Shown here piece by piece: positions 23,985 to 33,622 of a stretch of 64,000 nucleotides of DNA (position 1 is its first letter; every line of letters begins with the position of its first letter). This DNA is from Undibacterium sp. Jales W-56. GTDB lineage: Bacteria; Pseudomonadota; Gammaproteobacteria; Burkholderiales; Burkholderiaceae_D. The position numbers and the translations under genes were made by a program. Where the stretch lies: contig NZ_JAJLQW010000004.1 in the NCBI RefSeq assembly GCF_025548535.1, positions 1-64,000 on the forward strand, written 5' to 3'. Below the pieces are notes generated by a model that worked only from the letters and a program-made list of their open reading frames with translations, was not told the origin of the DNA and did not search any database.

Positions 23985-26417
23985 TCAAGACGCGGACAGC
24001 ATCTCAAACTGGCGGGTATCGACGTGCGCTTTCTCTGGCTCGTGCCATGGATCGCTCTCGCCTTCCAGCGCGAACAGCAGGCGTTGATACAACTCTTTGC
24101 GACGCTCCTCGTCTTCGAGCACGATCTTCTTCACATGATCGAGACCAACGCGTTCGAGGTAGTGCACAGTGCGTTCCAGGTACCAGCCTTCTTCCCGATA
24201 CAGTTGCAGGAAAGCGCCGGTATATTCCATGACTTCCTGGTGGGTTTTGAGCTTGACGAAGAACTGTGCGACTTCGGTTTTAATCCCGCCGTTACCGCCG
24301 ACATACACTTCCCAGCCCGACTCGACCCCGATCACACCGACGTCTTTGATGCCGGCTTCGGCGCAATTACGCGGACAACCCGATACGGCCAGCTTGACCT
24401 TATGCGGCGAATACATGCGCGCCAGTTCACGTTCTAGCTGCTGTCCCATCAAGGTCGAATTTTGCGTGCCCATGCGGCACCATTCGCTGCCTACGCAAGT
24501 TTTGACGGTGCGCAAACCCTTGGCATAGGCCAGGCCCGAGGGCATGCCGAGATCGTGCCAGACTGCACGCAGATCTTCTTTTTTAACGCCCAGCAAATCG
24601 ATACGCTGACCGCCGGTGACTTTGACTGTCGGGATTTTAAATTTATCGACGACGTCGGCAATCCTGCGCAGTTCAGAGGCATTGGTCTCGCCACCCCACA
24701 TGCGCGGAATCACGGAGTAAGTGCCGTCCTTCTGGATGTTCGCATGCGAGCGTTCATTGATGAAACGCGATTGCGGATCGTCCTTGGCTTCGCGCGGCCA
24801 GGTCGAAATCAGGTAGTAATTGATCGCAGGGCGGCAGCTCGAACAACCGTCCGGCGTGCGCCATTCCATGAATTTCTGGGTCGCGGCAACGGTCAATAAT
24901 TTATGTTCCCTGATCGCGTCGCGGACTTCCTGATGCGAGTGATCGGTACAGCTGCACATGGCTTTGACTTTAGCCCTGTCGCTGTAATCGCTACCGACCG
25001 TGAACATCAGAATCTGTTCCACCAAACCGGTGCAGGAGCCGCAAGAGGCGGATGCCTTGGTGTGCTTGCGCACTTCATCGAGTGTCAATAAGCCTTTTTC
25101 TTTAATCGTGCTGACGATCTTGCCTTTGCAGACACCGTTACAGCCGCAGACTTCCGCGGTGTCCGGCATGGCAGCGGCTTTGGTGAAGCCTTCGTGACCG
25201 ACGTCGCCGGTATTCGATTCGCCGAACATCAGGCTATCGCGGATCTCGGCAATGTTCTTACCTTCGCGCAGTAACTTGAAGTACCAGCTACCGTCGGCGG
25301 TATCGCCGTACAAACAGGCGCCGATCAGCTTATCGTCTTTGAGCACCAGCTTCTTGTAGACGCCGCCTATAGGGTCGGACAGGATAATTTCTTCGGTGTC
25401 TTTGCCACCCATGAATTCACCGGCGGAGAACAGGTCAATCCCCGTGACTTTGAGCTTGGTCGAGGTGACCGAACCTTGATAGCGACCAATCCCGAAATTC
25501 GCCAGGTGATTCGCGCAGACCTTGCCCATTTCGAACAGAGGCGCGACCAGGCCGTACACCGTGCCGCGATGGTTCACGCATTCGCCGACGGAATAAATCC
25601 GCGGGTCGTAAGTCTGCATGGTGTCGTTGACGACGATACCGCGATTGCAGTACAGGCCGGCGGATTCTGCCAGTGCCGTATTCGGACGGATACCGACGGC
25701 CATGACGATCAGCTGCGCGGGAATCTCCAGCCCATCGGTAAAGCGGATGCCTTTTACATGACCGTTGTCATCGCTTAAGATCGCTTCGGTATTTTTTTCC
25801 AGCAAGAAGGAGAGGCCGCGGTCTTCCAGCGATTTTTGCAGCATCCTGGCGGCAACCTGATCGAGCTGGCGCTCCATCAGCCAGCCGGGCAAATGCACCA
25901 CCGACACCTTCATGCCGCGCATCATCAGGCCGTTCGCCGCTTCCAGCCCCAGCAAGCCGCCGCCGATGACGACTGCATGCGTGTGCTTCTCGGCAGCTTC
26001 TATCATGGTGTTGGTGTCGTAGATGTCGCGATAGGCGATGACGCCTTTGGCATCCTTGCCTGGCACCGGCAGCATGAACGGCACCGAGCCAGTCGCGATC
26101 AGCAAGCGGTCATATTCCGTCTGGGTGCCGTCTGCGGCGATCACCAGGCGCTTGACGCGATCAATCTTGACGATCTTTTTGCCGAGATGCAGGGTGATAT
26201 TATTTTCTTCGTACCAATCGACGTCATTGAGCATGATGTCTTTGAAGTCCTGCTCACCCGACAATACCGGCGACAGCAGGATGCGATTGTAATTGGCATG
26301 CGGCTCGGCACCGAATACCGTGATGTCATACAGGTCGGGGGCAATCTTCAGCAACTCTTCCAGGGTACGCACACCGGCCATACCGTTACCGACCATCACT
26401 AACTTCAATTTCTTCAT
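23985..26417 (-). CDS. nirB: Nitrite reductase (NADH) large subunit
   Basis: NirB reduces nitrite to ammonium with NADH through FAD, [2Fe-2S], [4Fe-4S] and siroheme. The 810-residue protein has an N-terminal FAD/NAD(P) module (MVGNGMAGVRTLEELL at about residues 8-23; VVIGGGLLGLEAANGL near 148). A BFD-like [2Fe-2S] region follows (CGCNGVCKG near 425, with CGSC after it). The C-terminal sulfite/nitrite reductase domains contain the siroheme/[4Fe-4S] ligands CVGSEWCRMGTQ and CPRNCAEAG (about 640-690). AAAGGAG precedes the start. A sigma54-type promoter lies directly upstream. It heads the nirB-nirD-nasA-ybiB unit and diverges from the transporter gene. Confidence 0.97.
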   Translation of the reverse strand: MKKLKLVMVGNGMAGVRTLEELLKIAPDLYDITVFGAEPHANYNRILLSPVLSGEQDFKDIMLNDVDWYEENNITLHLGKKIVKIDRVKRLVIAADGTQTEYDRLLIATGSVPFMLPVPGKDAKGVIAYRDIYDTNTMIEAAEKHTHAVVIGGGLLGLEAANGLMMRGMKVSVVHLPGWLMERQLDQVAARMLQKSLEDRGLSFLLEKNTEAILSDDNGHVKGIRFTDGLEIPAQLIVMAVGIRPNTALAESAGLYCNRGIVVNDTMQTYDPRIYSVGECVNHRGTVYGLVAPLFEMGKVCANHLANFGIGRYQGSVTSTKLKVTGIDLFSAGEFMGGKDTEEIILSDPIGGVYKKLVLKDDKLIGACLYGDTADGSWYFKLLREGKNIAEIRDSLMFGESNTGDVGHEGFTKAAAMPDTAEVCGCNGVCKGKIVSTIKEKGLLTLDEVRKHTKASASCGSCTGLVEQILMFTVGSDYSDRAKVKAMCSCTDHSHQEVRDAIREHKLLTVAATQKFMEWRTPDGCSSCRPAINYYLISTWPREAKDDPQSRFINERSHANIQKDGTYSVIPRMWGGETNASELRRIADVVDKFKIPTVKVTGGQRIDLLGVKKEDLRAVWHDLGMPSGLAYAKGLRTVKTCVGSEWCRMGTQNSTLMGQQLERELARMYSPHKVKLAVSGCPRNCAEAGIKDVGVIGVESGWEVYVGGNGGIKTEVAQFFVKLKTHQEVMEYTGAFLQLYREEGWYLERTVHYLERVGLDHVKKIVLEDEERRKELYQRLLFALEGESDPWHEPEKAHVDTRQFEMLSAS

Positions 26418-26451
26418 GGCTAACTCCTTTACTTGTCTCTACCGATGACTA

Positions 26452-26467
26452 AGCAAGAGCAATGCCA
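26452..26467 (-). promoter_or_regulatory. Sigma54 (-24/-12) promoter of nirB
   Basis: The minus strand reads TGGCATTGCTCTTGCT. GG and GC are ten bases apart and TTGC is intact, with two deviations in the middle of the -24 box. The predicted start is near 26441, 24 bases before the nirB ATG. Confidence 0.55.
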
Positions 26468-26687
26468 GTTGATTTTTTGCACAGATTTATACGAAATAAG
26501 GTCTTTGTGTACATAACTGCCTGCCGGTATTTTTGTACGCCTGTATAAAGAACGGCTAACATCTGCCGGGTTAATTTCCGTTTCAACGCAAACCTTTCCT
26601 TGCATCACATCTGATCACAGGAATTTTCATCAGTCTCACCAATCCAAAGCCGAAACAACCTGCAACGCACTTAAAAGAGGCGAGACA

Positions 26688-26703
26688 TCACCAATGTTGG
26701 TGC
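26688..26703. promoter_or_regulatory. Palindrome in the nirB-narK gap, possible activator site
   Basis: CACCAATGTTGGTG is an almost perfect palindrome about 135 bases upstream of the predicted narK start, where NtrC sites often lie. The half-site spacing is one base longer than the canonical NtrC site, so another regulator is possible. GTGCG-T-CGCAC follows at 26700-26710. Confidence 0.35.
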
Positions 26704-26804
26704 GTCGCACAAATACAGCACATCCACGCCGCAACATATCCCTGCCCCTATAAGATTTGCTTCAATTTTGCCCGCAATCGTTTGCCTGATTTTGCACGAT
26801 CAGG

Positions 26805-26820
26805 TGGCATGGCACTTGCA
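26805..26820 (+). promoter_or_regulatory. Sigma54 (-24/-12) promoter of the nitrate transporter gene
   Basis: TGGCATGGCACTTGCA matches TGGCACG-N4-TTGCW except for one base. The predicted start is near 26831, 21 bases before the ATG. Confidence 0.65.
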
Positions 26821-26851
26821 AGGGGCATTAGCATTCACTTTTGGAGCAATC

Positions 26852-28066
26852 ATGCAGAAAACCTCTTTCTGGAAAGCGGGACACACTCCCACGCTACTCG
26901 CCGCCTTCTTTTATTTCGACCTGAGTTTTATGGTCTGGGTACTGTTAGGACCACTCGGTATACAAATCTCGAAAGACTTGGGATTGAGCGCCGCACAGAA
27001 AGGCTTGATGGTCGCAACACCGCTGCTGGCCGGTGCGCTGCTGCGCATCGTGATGGGAATGCTGGTGGATCACCTGAAACCCAAGAAGGCCGGCATCATC
27101 GGCCAGGTCGTCGTGCTATGCGGATTAAGCTGGGCCTGGCTGGGTAATTTACATAGCTATGAACAATTGCTGTTCCTCGGCATCATCCTCGGCGTGGCCG
27201 GTGCAGCCTTCGCGGTGGCGCTGCCGCTGGCCTCGCGCTGGTACCCGCCCGAGCATCAGGGAACGGCATTGGGGATTGCCGGTGCGGGCAATTCCGGCAC
27301 CGCTTTCGCTGCCCTGTTTGCACCGGCATTGGCGATTGCCTTCGGCTGGCAAAATGTGTTTGGCCTGGCGATGATCCCCTTGCTGATCGCTTTGGTCGTG
27401 TATCTGGTATTTGCCAAAGACGCCCCGGGCGATATCCCGACCAAGTCGCTGGGGGAATATCTGGCGGTATTGAAAGACAAGGATGCCTGGTGGTTCATGT
27501 TTTTTTATAGCGTGACCTTCGGCGGCTTCTCCGGGCTGGCATCGACCTTGACGATTTATTTCAACACGCAATACGGTTTGACGCCGGTGATGGCCGGCTA
27601 CTTTACCGCCGCCTGCGTATTCGCCGGTTCCCTGGTGCGCCCTATGGGCGGGCGGATCGCCGATCGTATCGGCGGCATCAAAACTTTATCGGTGATGTAT
27701 GTGATCGCCGCGACCTTTCTGTTCATCGCAAGTACCGGCCTGCAGTCAGCCATGACGGCGGTGGTGGTGTTCGTCATCGCGATGCTGGCACTCGGTACCG
27801 GTAATGGCGCGGTGTTCCAGCTGGTGCCGCAACGCTTCCGTAAAGAGATGGGCGTCATGACCGGCCTGGTCGGCATGGCAGGCGGCATCGGCGGCTTTTA
27901 CCTGGCGGCGAGCATGGGATACTCGCGTCAAATGACCGGCAGCTATCAACTCGGTTTGACGATTTTTGCCAGTCTGGCGATCATTGCGCTGATCGGTTTA
28001 TCATTGGTGAAAAAGCGCTGGCGTACTACCTGGGGTTCTGCTGCGATGACTACGGCGAAGATCTGA
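26852..28066 (+). CDS. narK: Nitrate/nitrite transporter, NarK/NasA type (MFS)
   Basis: This 404-residue membrane protein of the major facilitator superfamily moves nitrate or nitrite across the inner membrane. Twelve hydrophobic helices are evident. Nitrate signature segments of the NNP family are present as GNSGTAFAALFAPALA (about residues 148-163) and GTGNGAVFQLVPQRFRKEMG (about 311-330). The frame opens at 26768, but the ATG at 26852 (MQKTSFWKAG) has TGGAG at good spacing and follows the sigma54 promoter at 26805-26820. The gene diverges from nirB and is followed by the phosphatase-kinase gene. Uptake for assimilation is likely; nitrite export cannot be excluded. Confidence 0.9.
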   Translation: MQKTSFWKAGHTPTLLAAFFYFDLSFMVWVLLGPLGIQISKDLGLSAAQKGLMVATPLLAGALLRIVMGMLVDHLKPKKAGIIGQVVVLCGLSWAWLGNLHSYEQLLFLGIILGVAGAAFAVALPLASRWYPPEHQGTALGIAGAGNSGTAFAALFAPALAIAFGWQNVFGLAMIPLLIALVVYLVFAKDAPGDIPTKSLGEYLAVLKDKDAWWFMFFYSVTFGGFSGLASTLTIYFNTQYGLTPVMAGYFTAACVFAGSLVRPMGGRIADRIGGIKTLSVMYVIAATFLFIASTGLQSAMTAVVVFVIAMLALGTGNGAVFQLVPQRFRKEMGVMTGLVGMAGGIGGFYLAASMGYSRQMTGSYQLGLTIFASLAIIALIGLSLVKKRWRTTWGSAAMTTAKI

Positions 28067-28150
28067 AGTTGAGAACCACTCAACATAAAAACACAGAGAT
28101 TCAAAGAGAAAAGCAAAGCGAAGATTTTTCTCTGCATCTGTTGTAACCAA

Positions 28151-28355
28151 GACTTACGCAAAAACGAAAACCTCTCACCACAGAGACACGGAGACACAGA
28201 GAAAGACAGGAGAACAACCGACTCTATAGCGATTTGCTATTCAAATGAACCCGCAAGCCGGGTGCGCCTGTTGGCACGGAATGTCTCTGAAAGCTGCATC
28301 CAGCATGCGGGTTCAATCTGGACTATGGTAAACAGCTTGTCGTTTTGCGTAAGTC
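28151..28355. repeat. Modular MITE-like repeat, copy 2 (most complete)
   Basis: Inverted ends GACTTACGCAAAA and TTTTGCGTAAGTC bound 205 bp. Module A (28161-28212, CCTCTCACCACAGAGACAC and on) and module B (28246-28315, TGAACCCGCA...TGCGGGTTCA with an inner hairpin) lie inside. Further module-A-like pieces flank it at about 28085-28140 and 28412-28455. It separates narK from the phosphatase-kinase gene. Confidence 0.7.
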
Positions 28356-28473
28356 CTAGTAATGAGAGATTTTTTCGTAGGTAAAGAAATACGACTGTTC
28401 TGCGCTTTCTGGTTTTCCTCTTACTTTTCCTCTGCGTCTCTGTGATGAGAGGCTTTAAGGGCTTTAATAATTT

Positions 28474-30186
28474 ATGCCACTCACCGTCAGCACCGGCCAT
28501 CATTCAGTTGCGGGGGTCAGACCGCGCAATGAAGACTTTGTCGGCATGGTCACGCCCAACGAACCGGAACTATCAACCAAGGGCGTGATCGCCGCCATTG
28601 CCGATGGCGTTTCTGGCAATGAAGGCGGGCGCGAAGCATCGGAATACGCGGTGCGCGGTTTGCTGACCGATTATTACGCGACGCCCGACACCTGGGAAAT
28701 CACCACCGCCCTGGAGCGCGTGCTGGTCGCCATCAATAGCTGGGTGCAACAGCAAGGCTCGGTGCGCAAAGAGCTCGCAGGCATGGCGAGCACGCTGACC
28801 GCGCTGGTGCTGCGCGGCCGCATGTATTACACCGCGCATGTCGGCGATACCCGCTGTTATTTATACCGTGATGCCCAGTTGCAAAAACTGACGCAGGATC
28901 ATGTCTGGGACAGGCCGGAAATGCAGCACGTACTGACCCGCGCCATCGGTCTGGATAGCCGGCTGGCACTCGATCATGGCATGGGTGAGCTCAAGCTCAA
29001 CGACGTGTTCCTGCTCGCCAGCGACGGCGTCTGGGCAGCCATGACCGAATACGATCTGAGCGACGTCATGCAGCAGGTCGCGCATGCCGGACTGAGCCCG
29101 GAACAAGCTGCGCAAACCCTGACAGACGCGGCCCTCAAGTCAGGCTCGCAAGACAATGCCAGCGCCATGATCATCAAGATCAGCAGCTTGCCTGAAGGCG
29201 ATCTGCGCGATGCCCTGTCGCAGTTGCGCACGTTGCCAGTACCACCCAAAATGAAGCCGGGGCAAAGCCTCGACGGCTATCTGATTGAAGACATCATTCA
29301 TAGTTCGGCAGCGACGCTGTTATATCGCGTCACCGATCCGGTGCAACACCGGACGCTGGTGCTCAAGACGCTGCATCCCGACCGGGCTAACGATGCGATG
29401 GAAATCTCGGCATTTGCGCATGAAGCCTGGCTGGCAAAAAAAGTCGTGGCGCGTTTTTTCCCGCAAGTGATCAGTCCCGAACATAAGAATTTTTTGTACT
29501 ACCTGACTACCTGGCATGCCGGCGATTCTTTGCAACGTCGCATGGATGCCGGTCAGCATTTTACGATTCCCGAAGTGATTGCCTACGGCAGCAAATTGGT
29601 GCGCGCGGTCGGTGCGCTACATCGCCGCAGCATCCTGCACCGTGATATCAAACCCGCCAATGTCCATCTCGGCGAGGATGATGAAATCCGCATTCTGGAT
29701 CTAGGGGTAGCGCAATCAGGACTCGATGCCAAAGACAAAAATCTGAGTGCCAGTACCAGCATGGCAGGCACGCCGTCTTTCCTGGCGCCGGAACAATTTC
29801 AGGGCGAGACGGCATCGCGCCAGACCGATCTGTATGCGACCGGCGTCACCCTGTACTACCTGCTCACCCGGCATTATCCGTACGGCGAAATCGAGCCATT
29901 CCAGCGCCCTAAATTTGCGCAGCCTACACCGCCGACCCGCTATCGCCCCGACCTGCCATTGTGGCTGGAAAACGTGCTGCTTAAAGCGGTGGCACGCGAT
30001 TGTCCTGATCGTTTTGAGACGGCCGAAGAATTTTTACTGGCACTGGAACGCGGTGCCAGCAGACCGCTGGCTGCACCCGCCGCGCAATCATTGGCCAAGC
30101 GCGATCCGGCCGGGGTCTGGCGTGCGATTGCCACGACATCGATTATTCTGAATTTGCTATTGCTGTACGTGCTGATGGTACGCTGA
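28474..30186 (+). CDS. PP2C phosphatase - Ser/Thr kinase fusion protein, membrane-anchored
   Basis: This 570-residue protein joins a PP2C-type phosphatase to a Hanks-type kinase. Phosphatase metal-binding motifs are RNEDFVG (about residues 18-24), IADGVSG, HVGDTRCYL, LASDGVW and SQDNA (about 228-232). The kinase begins near residue 262: its glycine loop is degenerate, but LVLKTL, HRDIKPANV, LDLGVA (DLG for DFG) and FLAPEQF are present, so activity is likely. A single C-terminal transmembrane helix (TTSIILNLLLLYVLMV) would anchor it with both domains in the cytosol. It follows narK on the same strand, separated by a repeat-filled 400 bases. As far as I recall such fusions recur beside nitrate transporter genes in betaproteobacteria, suggesting phospho-control of transport; the target is unknown. 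Confidence 0.88.
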   Translation: MPLTVSTGHHSVAGVRPRNEDFVGMVTPNEPELSTKGVIAAIADGVSGNEGGREASEYAVRGLLTDYYATPDTWEITTALERVLVAINSWVQQQGSVRKELAGMASTLTALVLRGRMYYTAHVGDTRCYLYRDAQLQKLTQDHVWDRPEMQHVLTRAIGLDSRLALDHGMGELKLNDVFLLASDGVWAAMTEYDLSDVMQQVAHAGLSPEQAAQTLTDAALKSGSQDNASAMIIKISSLPEGDLRDALSQLRTLPVPPKMKPGQSLDGYLIEDIIHSSAATLLYRVTDPVQHRTLVLKTLHPDRANDAMEISAFAHEAWLAKKVVARFFPQVISPEHKNFLYYLTTWHAGDSLQRRMDAGQHFTIPEVIAYGSKLVRAVGALHRRSILHRDIKPANVHLGEDDEIRILDLGVAQSGLDAKDKNLSASTSMAGTPSFLAPEQFQGETASRQTDLYATGVTLYYLLTRHYPYGEIEPFQRPKFAQPTPPTRYRPDLPLWLENVLLKAVARDCPDRFETAEEFLLALERGASRPLAAPAAQSLAKRDPAGVWRAIATTSIILNLLLLYVLMVR

Positions 30187-30239
30187 TCCGTTCTGCCTGC
30201 ATCTCCGTTTACCGGCTGCGGCGCCATCGCTGACGCGCA

Positions 30240-31607
30240 TCAGCCGGTTTGCGCGACCACAGCGTGCCGTGTCGCTAGCGCGTGTTTTTCCCAGACCCGG
30301 CTTTTCCAGCGTAAATACATACTGCTGCCGCGCACCCACTCATCGATGGCAAAAGCGATCCATACACCGGTCAAGCCCCAGCCGATATGCAGGCCAAGGA
30401 ACCATGCCAGCGGCACAGCCAGTCCCCACATGGAGCAGATTCCCATCAGCACCGGAAAACGTGCATCGCCGGTCGCACGCAGCGAATTGATCACGACCAG
30501 ATTGAAGGTGCGGCCAGGCTCCAGAACCAGGCTGATGCGTAACAGCCAGGCGCCGCCGGCAACGATGACCGGATTACTGGAAAACAATCCCAGCAATTGC
30601 GGCGCAAAAAATACCACGACACAGGTAGAGACCACCGTCACCGCCAGCCCGACCCGCAAGCTGCGCAATAACTGGCGGTAGGCCGCATCGATCTGGCCAG
30701 CGCCGATCATATGACCGATCATGATTTCGGTACCGATCCCGATCGACAGGCCGACCATCATCATGACCATCGACAATTGCATCGCATAGGAAAATGTCGC
30801 CAGCGCGGTTTCGCCCATTTGTCCGACGAAATACGTAATCACCATGAAACTGGTCCACCAGCACAGATTCTCACCGGCGGCGGGCAAGCCAATATGCAGT
30901 ACCTTGTTCAAGGCATCGCTGGAAAAACGCCAGAACGATGTCAAACGCAAATGCCATTGCGTGCGTTTTTGCATCAGCCAGCCGAATGCCAGGCAAGCCA
31001 GTGCGCGACTGATCACGGTAGACAAGGCAGCCCCCACTACGCCCAGTCGGGGAAAACCCAACATGCCAAAAATCAGGACGAAATTCAGCCCGATATTCAG
31101 TACATTCATGCCCACTGTCACGACCATAACGTCGCGCGTGCGGCCATGCGCGCGCAGCACTGCACCAAACGCAATATTCAGCGCCTCTAAAAACAAGGTG
31201 CCGCCCATCAATGCCAGGAACGGTTGTGCGTACGGCATCAGGCCCGGGGGCAAATGCAGCAAGCCCAGCATCCCGGAAGAAAAACCGAAAGTCAGCAAAC
31301 TGACCACAGTCCCCAACCAGAAATTCGCCCCGACTGCGGTTGCCGCAACCCGTTCAGCGCCGGCAGTATCTCTGGCGCCCAGATAGTGGGTGATCACCAC
31401 GCTGCAACCGATGGCGACAAATGAAAATAAAACGATAAAAAACACCACGATCTGATTCGCCACCGCCAGTCCGGCGACGGCGGCATCACCGAGATGACTG
31501 ACCATAAAGGTATCGATCATGCCCGGCAGAATATGCGAGAGCTGCTCTATCAGGATGGGCCAGGTGACGGCAAACAGACTAAATGGTTTGAGAGGGCGGA
31601 TAGACAT
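30240..31607 (-). CDS. MATE family efflux transporter
   Basis: This 455-residue inner membrane protein belongs to the MATE (multidrug and toxin extrusion) family and should exchange cationic drugs or metabolites for Na+ or H+. Two repeats of six helices are evident. Family landmarks are WPILIEQLSHILPGMIDTFM at about residues 15-34 and the matching second-half segment GLPAAGENLCWWTSF near 239-253. It converges with the kinase gene and lies between nitrate genes without an evident functional link. The substrate is unknown. Confidence 0.88.
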   Translation of the reverse strand: MSIRPLKPFSLFAVTWPILIEQLSHILPGMIDTFMVSHLGDAAVAGLAVANQIVVFFIVLFSFVAIGCSVVITHYLGARDTAGAERVAATAVGANFWLGTVVSLLTFGFSSGMLGLLHLPPGLMPYAQPFLALMGGTLFLEALNIAFGAVLRAHGRTRDVMVVTVGMNVLNIGLNFVLIFGMLGFPRLGVVGAALSTVISRALACLAFGWLMQKRTQWHLRLTSFWRFSSDALNKVLHIGLPAAGENLCWWTSFMVITYFVGQMGETALATFSYAMQLSMVMMMVGLSIGIGTEIMIGHMIGAGQIDAAYRQLLRSLRVGLAVTVVSTCVVVFFAPQLLGLFSSNPVIVAGGAWLLRISLVLEPGRTFNLVVINSLRATGDARFPVLMGICSMWGLAVPLAWFLGLHIGWGLTGVWIAFAIDEWVRGSSMYLRWKSRVWEKHALATRHAVVAQTG

Positions 31608-31744
31608 GCAAGATTCTGTGGCGACCAGGTGTTCTGAATGGGTTTTAGCGCTCTGCCCTCACTTGTTTGCGAACTACATAATAACGGACAGAGACAAGGA
31701 GCACATTATAGGCTTTGTGGTAACGCCGAGGAGATGGTCAGAGT

Positions 31745-31788
31745 GAAACTGCCAGGACATGCCTATGCAGACACGCCCTAGCAGTTTC
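31745..31788. terminator. Stem-loop downstream of nrtD
   Basis: GAAACTGC and GCAGTTTC form an 8-bp stem enclosing a further partly paired loop (GGCATG/CGTGTC type). It lies about 40 bases after the nrtD stop. There is no U-run, so termination is uncertain. Confidence 0.4.
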
Positions 31789-31826
31789 ATTGGCAATGAA
31801 GAATTGCTTGTGCCGGATAAATTTGA

Positions 31827-32678
31827 TCAAGCCGCATCCCTGGCCGGATGCGACTGGCGGTGGTACAGGAACTCCAGTACAGCGCTACGATATTCCGCAT
31901 ACTGAGGATGTTGCGACAACGCGACCCGGTCGCGCGGCCTCTCCAGCTTAACGCTTAGAATCTCACCGATCGTGGCGGCTGGACCATTCGTCATCATCAC
32001 GATACGGTCTGACAGCAACACCGCCTCGTCGACATCGTGGGTGACCATCACCACGGTCGATTGCGTCTTGGCGACAATTTTCAACAACTCATCTTGCAAA
32101 TGCGCGCGCGTGAGTGCATCGAGTGCGCCGAACGGTTCGTCCATCAGCAGCACTTTGGGTTCAATCGCCAACGCCCGAGCGATGCCGACACGCTGCTTCA
32201 TCCCGCCTGAAATTTCATTCGGACGTTTTTTTTCTGCATGCATCAGACCCACCAGCGACAAAGCCTGTAGCGTACGTTTTTGCAGTTTGGTTTTATTTTC
32301 CGTAGCGCCGAAAACCCGCTCCACTGCCAGATAGATATTTTCGTAGCAGGTCAACCACGGCAGCAAGGAGTGATTTTGGAATACCACGCCGCGCTCCGGC
32401 GAAGGGCCGGCGATTTCGCGATGGGCGCATAGCAAAGTCCCGGAAGTCGCTTCGGTGAGTCCGGCGATCAGATTCAACAAGGTCGATTTGCCGCAACCGG
32501 AGTGACCGATCAGGGTAATGAATTCACCTTTACGCACCTTGAGATTGATATCGCGTAAAGCATGAAAATTGCCCTTCCTGGTATTGAACATCATCTCGAC
32601 CTGATTGATCTCGATATACTTTTGATCGCCTGCCGGATCCTTGGACAGCGTTTCTGCCATATGTTCAGATGGGCTCAT
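31827..32678 (-). CDS. nrtD: Nitrate ABC transporter ATP-binding protein
   Basis: This 283-residue ATPase powers the NrtAB importer. Walker A (GHSGCGKST, about residues 58-66), the ABC signature (ISGGMKQRVGIARAL, about 156-170), Walker B (VLLMDEPFGALD) and the switch His (VMVTHDVDEA) are intact. It is most like the nitrate/taurine/aliphatic sulfonate ATPase group. Nitrate is inferred from the operon partner NrtA and the nasT neighbour. Its ATG overlaps the nrtB stop (ATGA). Confidence 0.92.
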   Translation of the reverse strand: MSPSEHMAETLSKDPAGDQKYIEINQVEMMFNTRKGNFHALRDINLKVRKGEFITLIGHSGCGKSTLLNLIAGLTEATSGTLLCAHREIAGPSPERGVVFQNHSLLPWLTCYENIYLAVERVFGATENKTKLQKRTLQALSLVGLMHAEKKRPNEISGGMKQRVGIARALAIEPKVLLMDEPFGALDALTRAHLQDELLKIVAKTQSTVVMVTHDVDEAVLLSDRIVMMTNGPAATIGEILSVKLERPRDRVALSQHPQYAEYRSAVLEFLYHRQSHPARDAA

Positions 32679-33613
32679 GAGGCTACCTCTTCGTAAGTGA
32701 AGGCGCGAGCGATCGCAACCAGGATTTGTTCCAGAACCAAGCCGACTAAACCGATGACGATAATCGCAATGATGATGTGAGGTACGTTCAGATTATTCCA
32801 TTCATCCCAGACCCAGAATCCTATCCCGACGCCGCCGGTCAGCATCTCGGCCGCGACAATGACCAGCCATGCGGTACCGATCGCCAGCCGTACGCCGGTC
32901 AGCATATAAGGCAAAACGGACGGGAATAAAATCTTGGTGACGATTTTCCATTCGGACAAATTCAGTACGCGTGCCACGTTCATATAATCCTGCGGCACAC
33001 GCTGTACGCCGATCGCCGTGTTGATGATCATCGGCCAGATAGAGCAGATAAAGATCGACCAGATTGCGGCCGGATGGGCGGATTTAAATACCAGCAGACC
33101 GATCGGCAACCATGCCAGCGGCGACACCGGTTTCAGCAAGCTGATAATCGGATTGAACATGCCGGACAAAAAGCGAAACCGGCCTATCAAAAAGCCCAGC
33201 GGAATACCGGCTGCGGCGGCCAGACCAAAGCCGACTGCGACCCGTTTCAGCGAAGCATAAATATTCCATCCTATACCCTGATCGTTTGGTCCTTTCTGAT
33301 AAAAAGGATCGGAGAACACCCTGATCGCTTCCTGTAAAGTCACCCAGGGCGATGGGAATGCCGAATTTTTAACCGCGATAATTTCCCAGACCAGTATCAG
33401 GAATCCTATACCGAATAAAGGCGGCAGCACGCTTAACAAAAACGGCCGGATAGAGCGCTTCAGTTTCACCTTATGCTCCTTCGCAATGGGCGTGATGGCA
33501 GTGCTGCCAGCAGCCGCTGCTGGAGTTGCTGCGACTTGTTCCGGCGCATGCCCGGTCGCTGACTTGGCAGGTTCACGTGTTTCACGTATCACGCCTTGTA
33601 CCATGGTGTTCAT
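32675..33613 (-). CDS. nrtB: Nitrate ABC transporter permease
   Basis: This 312-residue inner membrane permease of the NrtB/SsuC class has about six helices and the cytoplasmic EAA-type loop that docks the ATPase (VPQDYMNVARVLNLSEWKIV, about residues 200-219). The N-terminal 50 residues are a hydrophilic, A/P/K-rich extension. The ATG at 33613 has AGGAG upstream; a GTG at 33616 is less likely. It lies nine bases after nrtA and overlaps nrtD. Confidence 0.92.
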   Translation of the reverse strand: MNTMVQGVIRETREPAKSATGHAPEQVAATPAAAAGSTAITPIAKEHKVKLKRSIRPFLLSVLPPLFGIGFLILVWEIIAVKNSAFPSPWVTLQEAIRVFSDPFYQKGPNDQGIGWNIYASLKRVAVGFGLAAAAGIPLGFLIGRFRFLSGMFNPIISLLKPVSPLAWLPIGLLVFKSAHPAAIWSIFICSIWPMIINTAIGVQRVPQDYMNVARVLNLSEWKIVTKILFPSVLPYMLTGVRLAIGTAWLVIVAAEMLTGGVGIGFWVWDEWNNLNVPHIIIAIIVIGLVGLVLEQILVAIARAFTYEEVAS

Positions 33614-33622
33614 CACGACTCC

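Noticed and set aside
26688-26703. CACCAATGTTGGTG as a canonical NtrC site for nirB and narK
   Set aside because: Kept only as a low-confidence palindrome: its half sites are one base further apart than in the NtrC consensus, unlike the cobA and nrtA sites.
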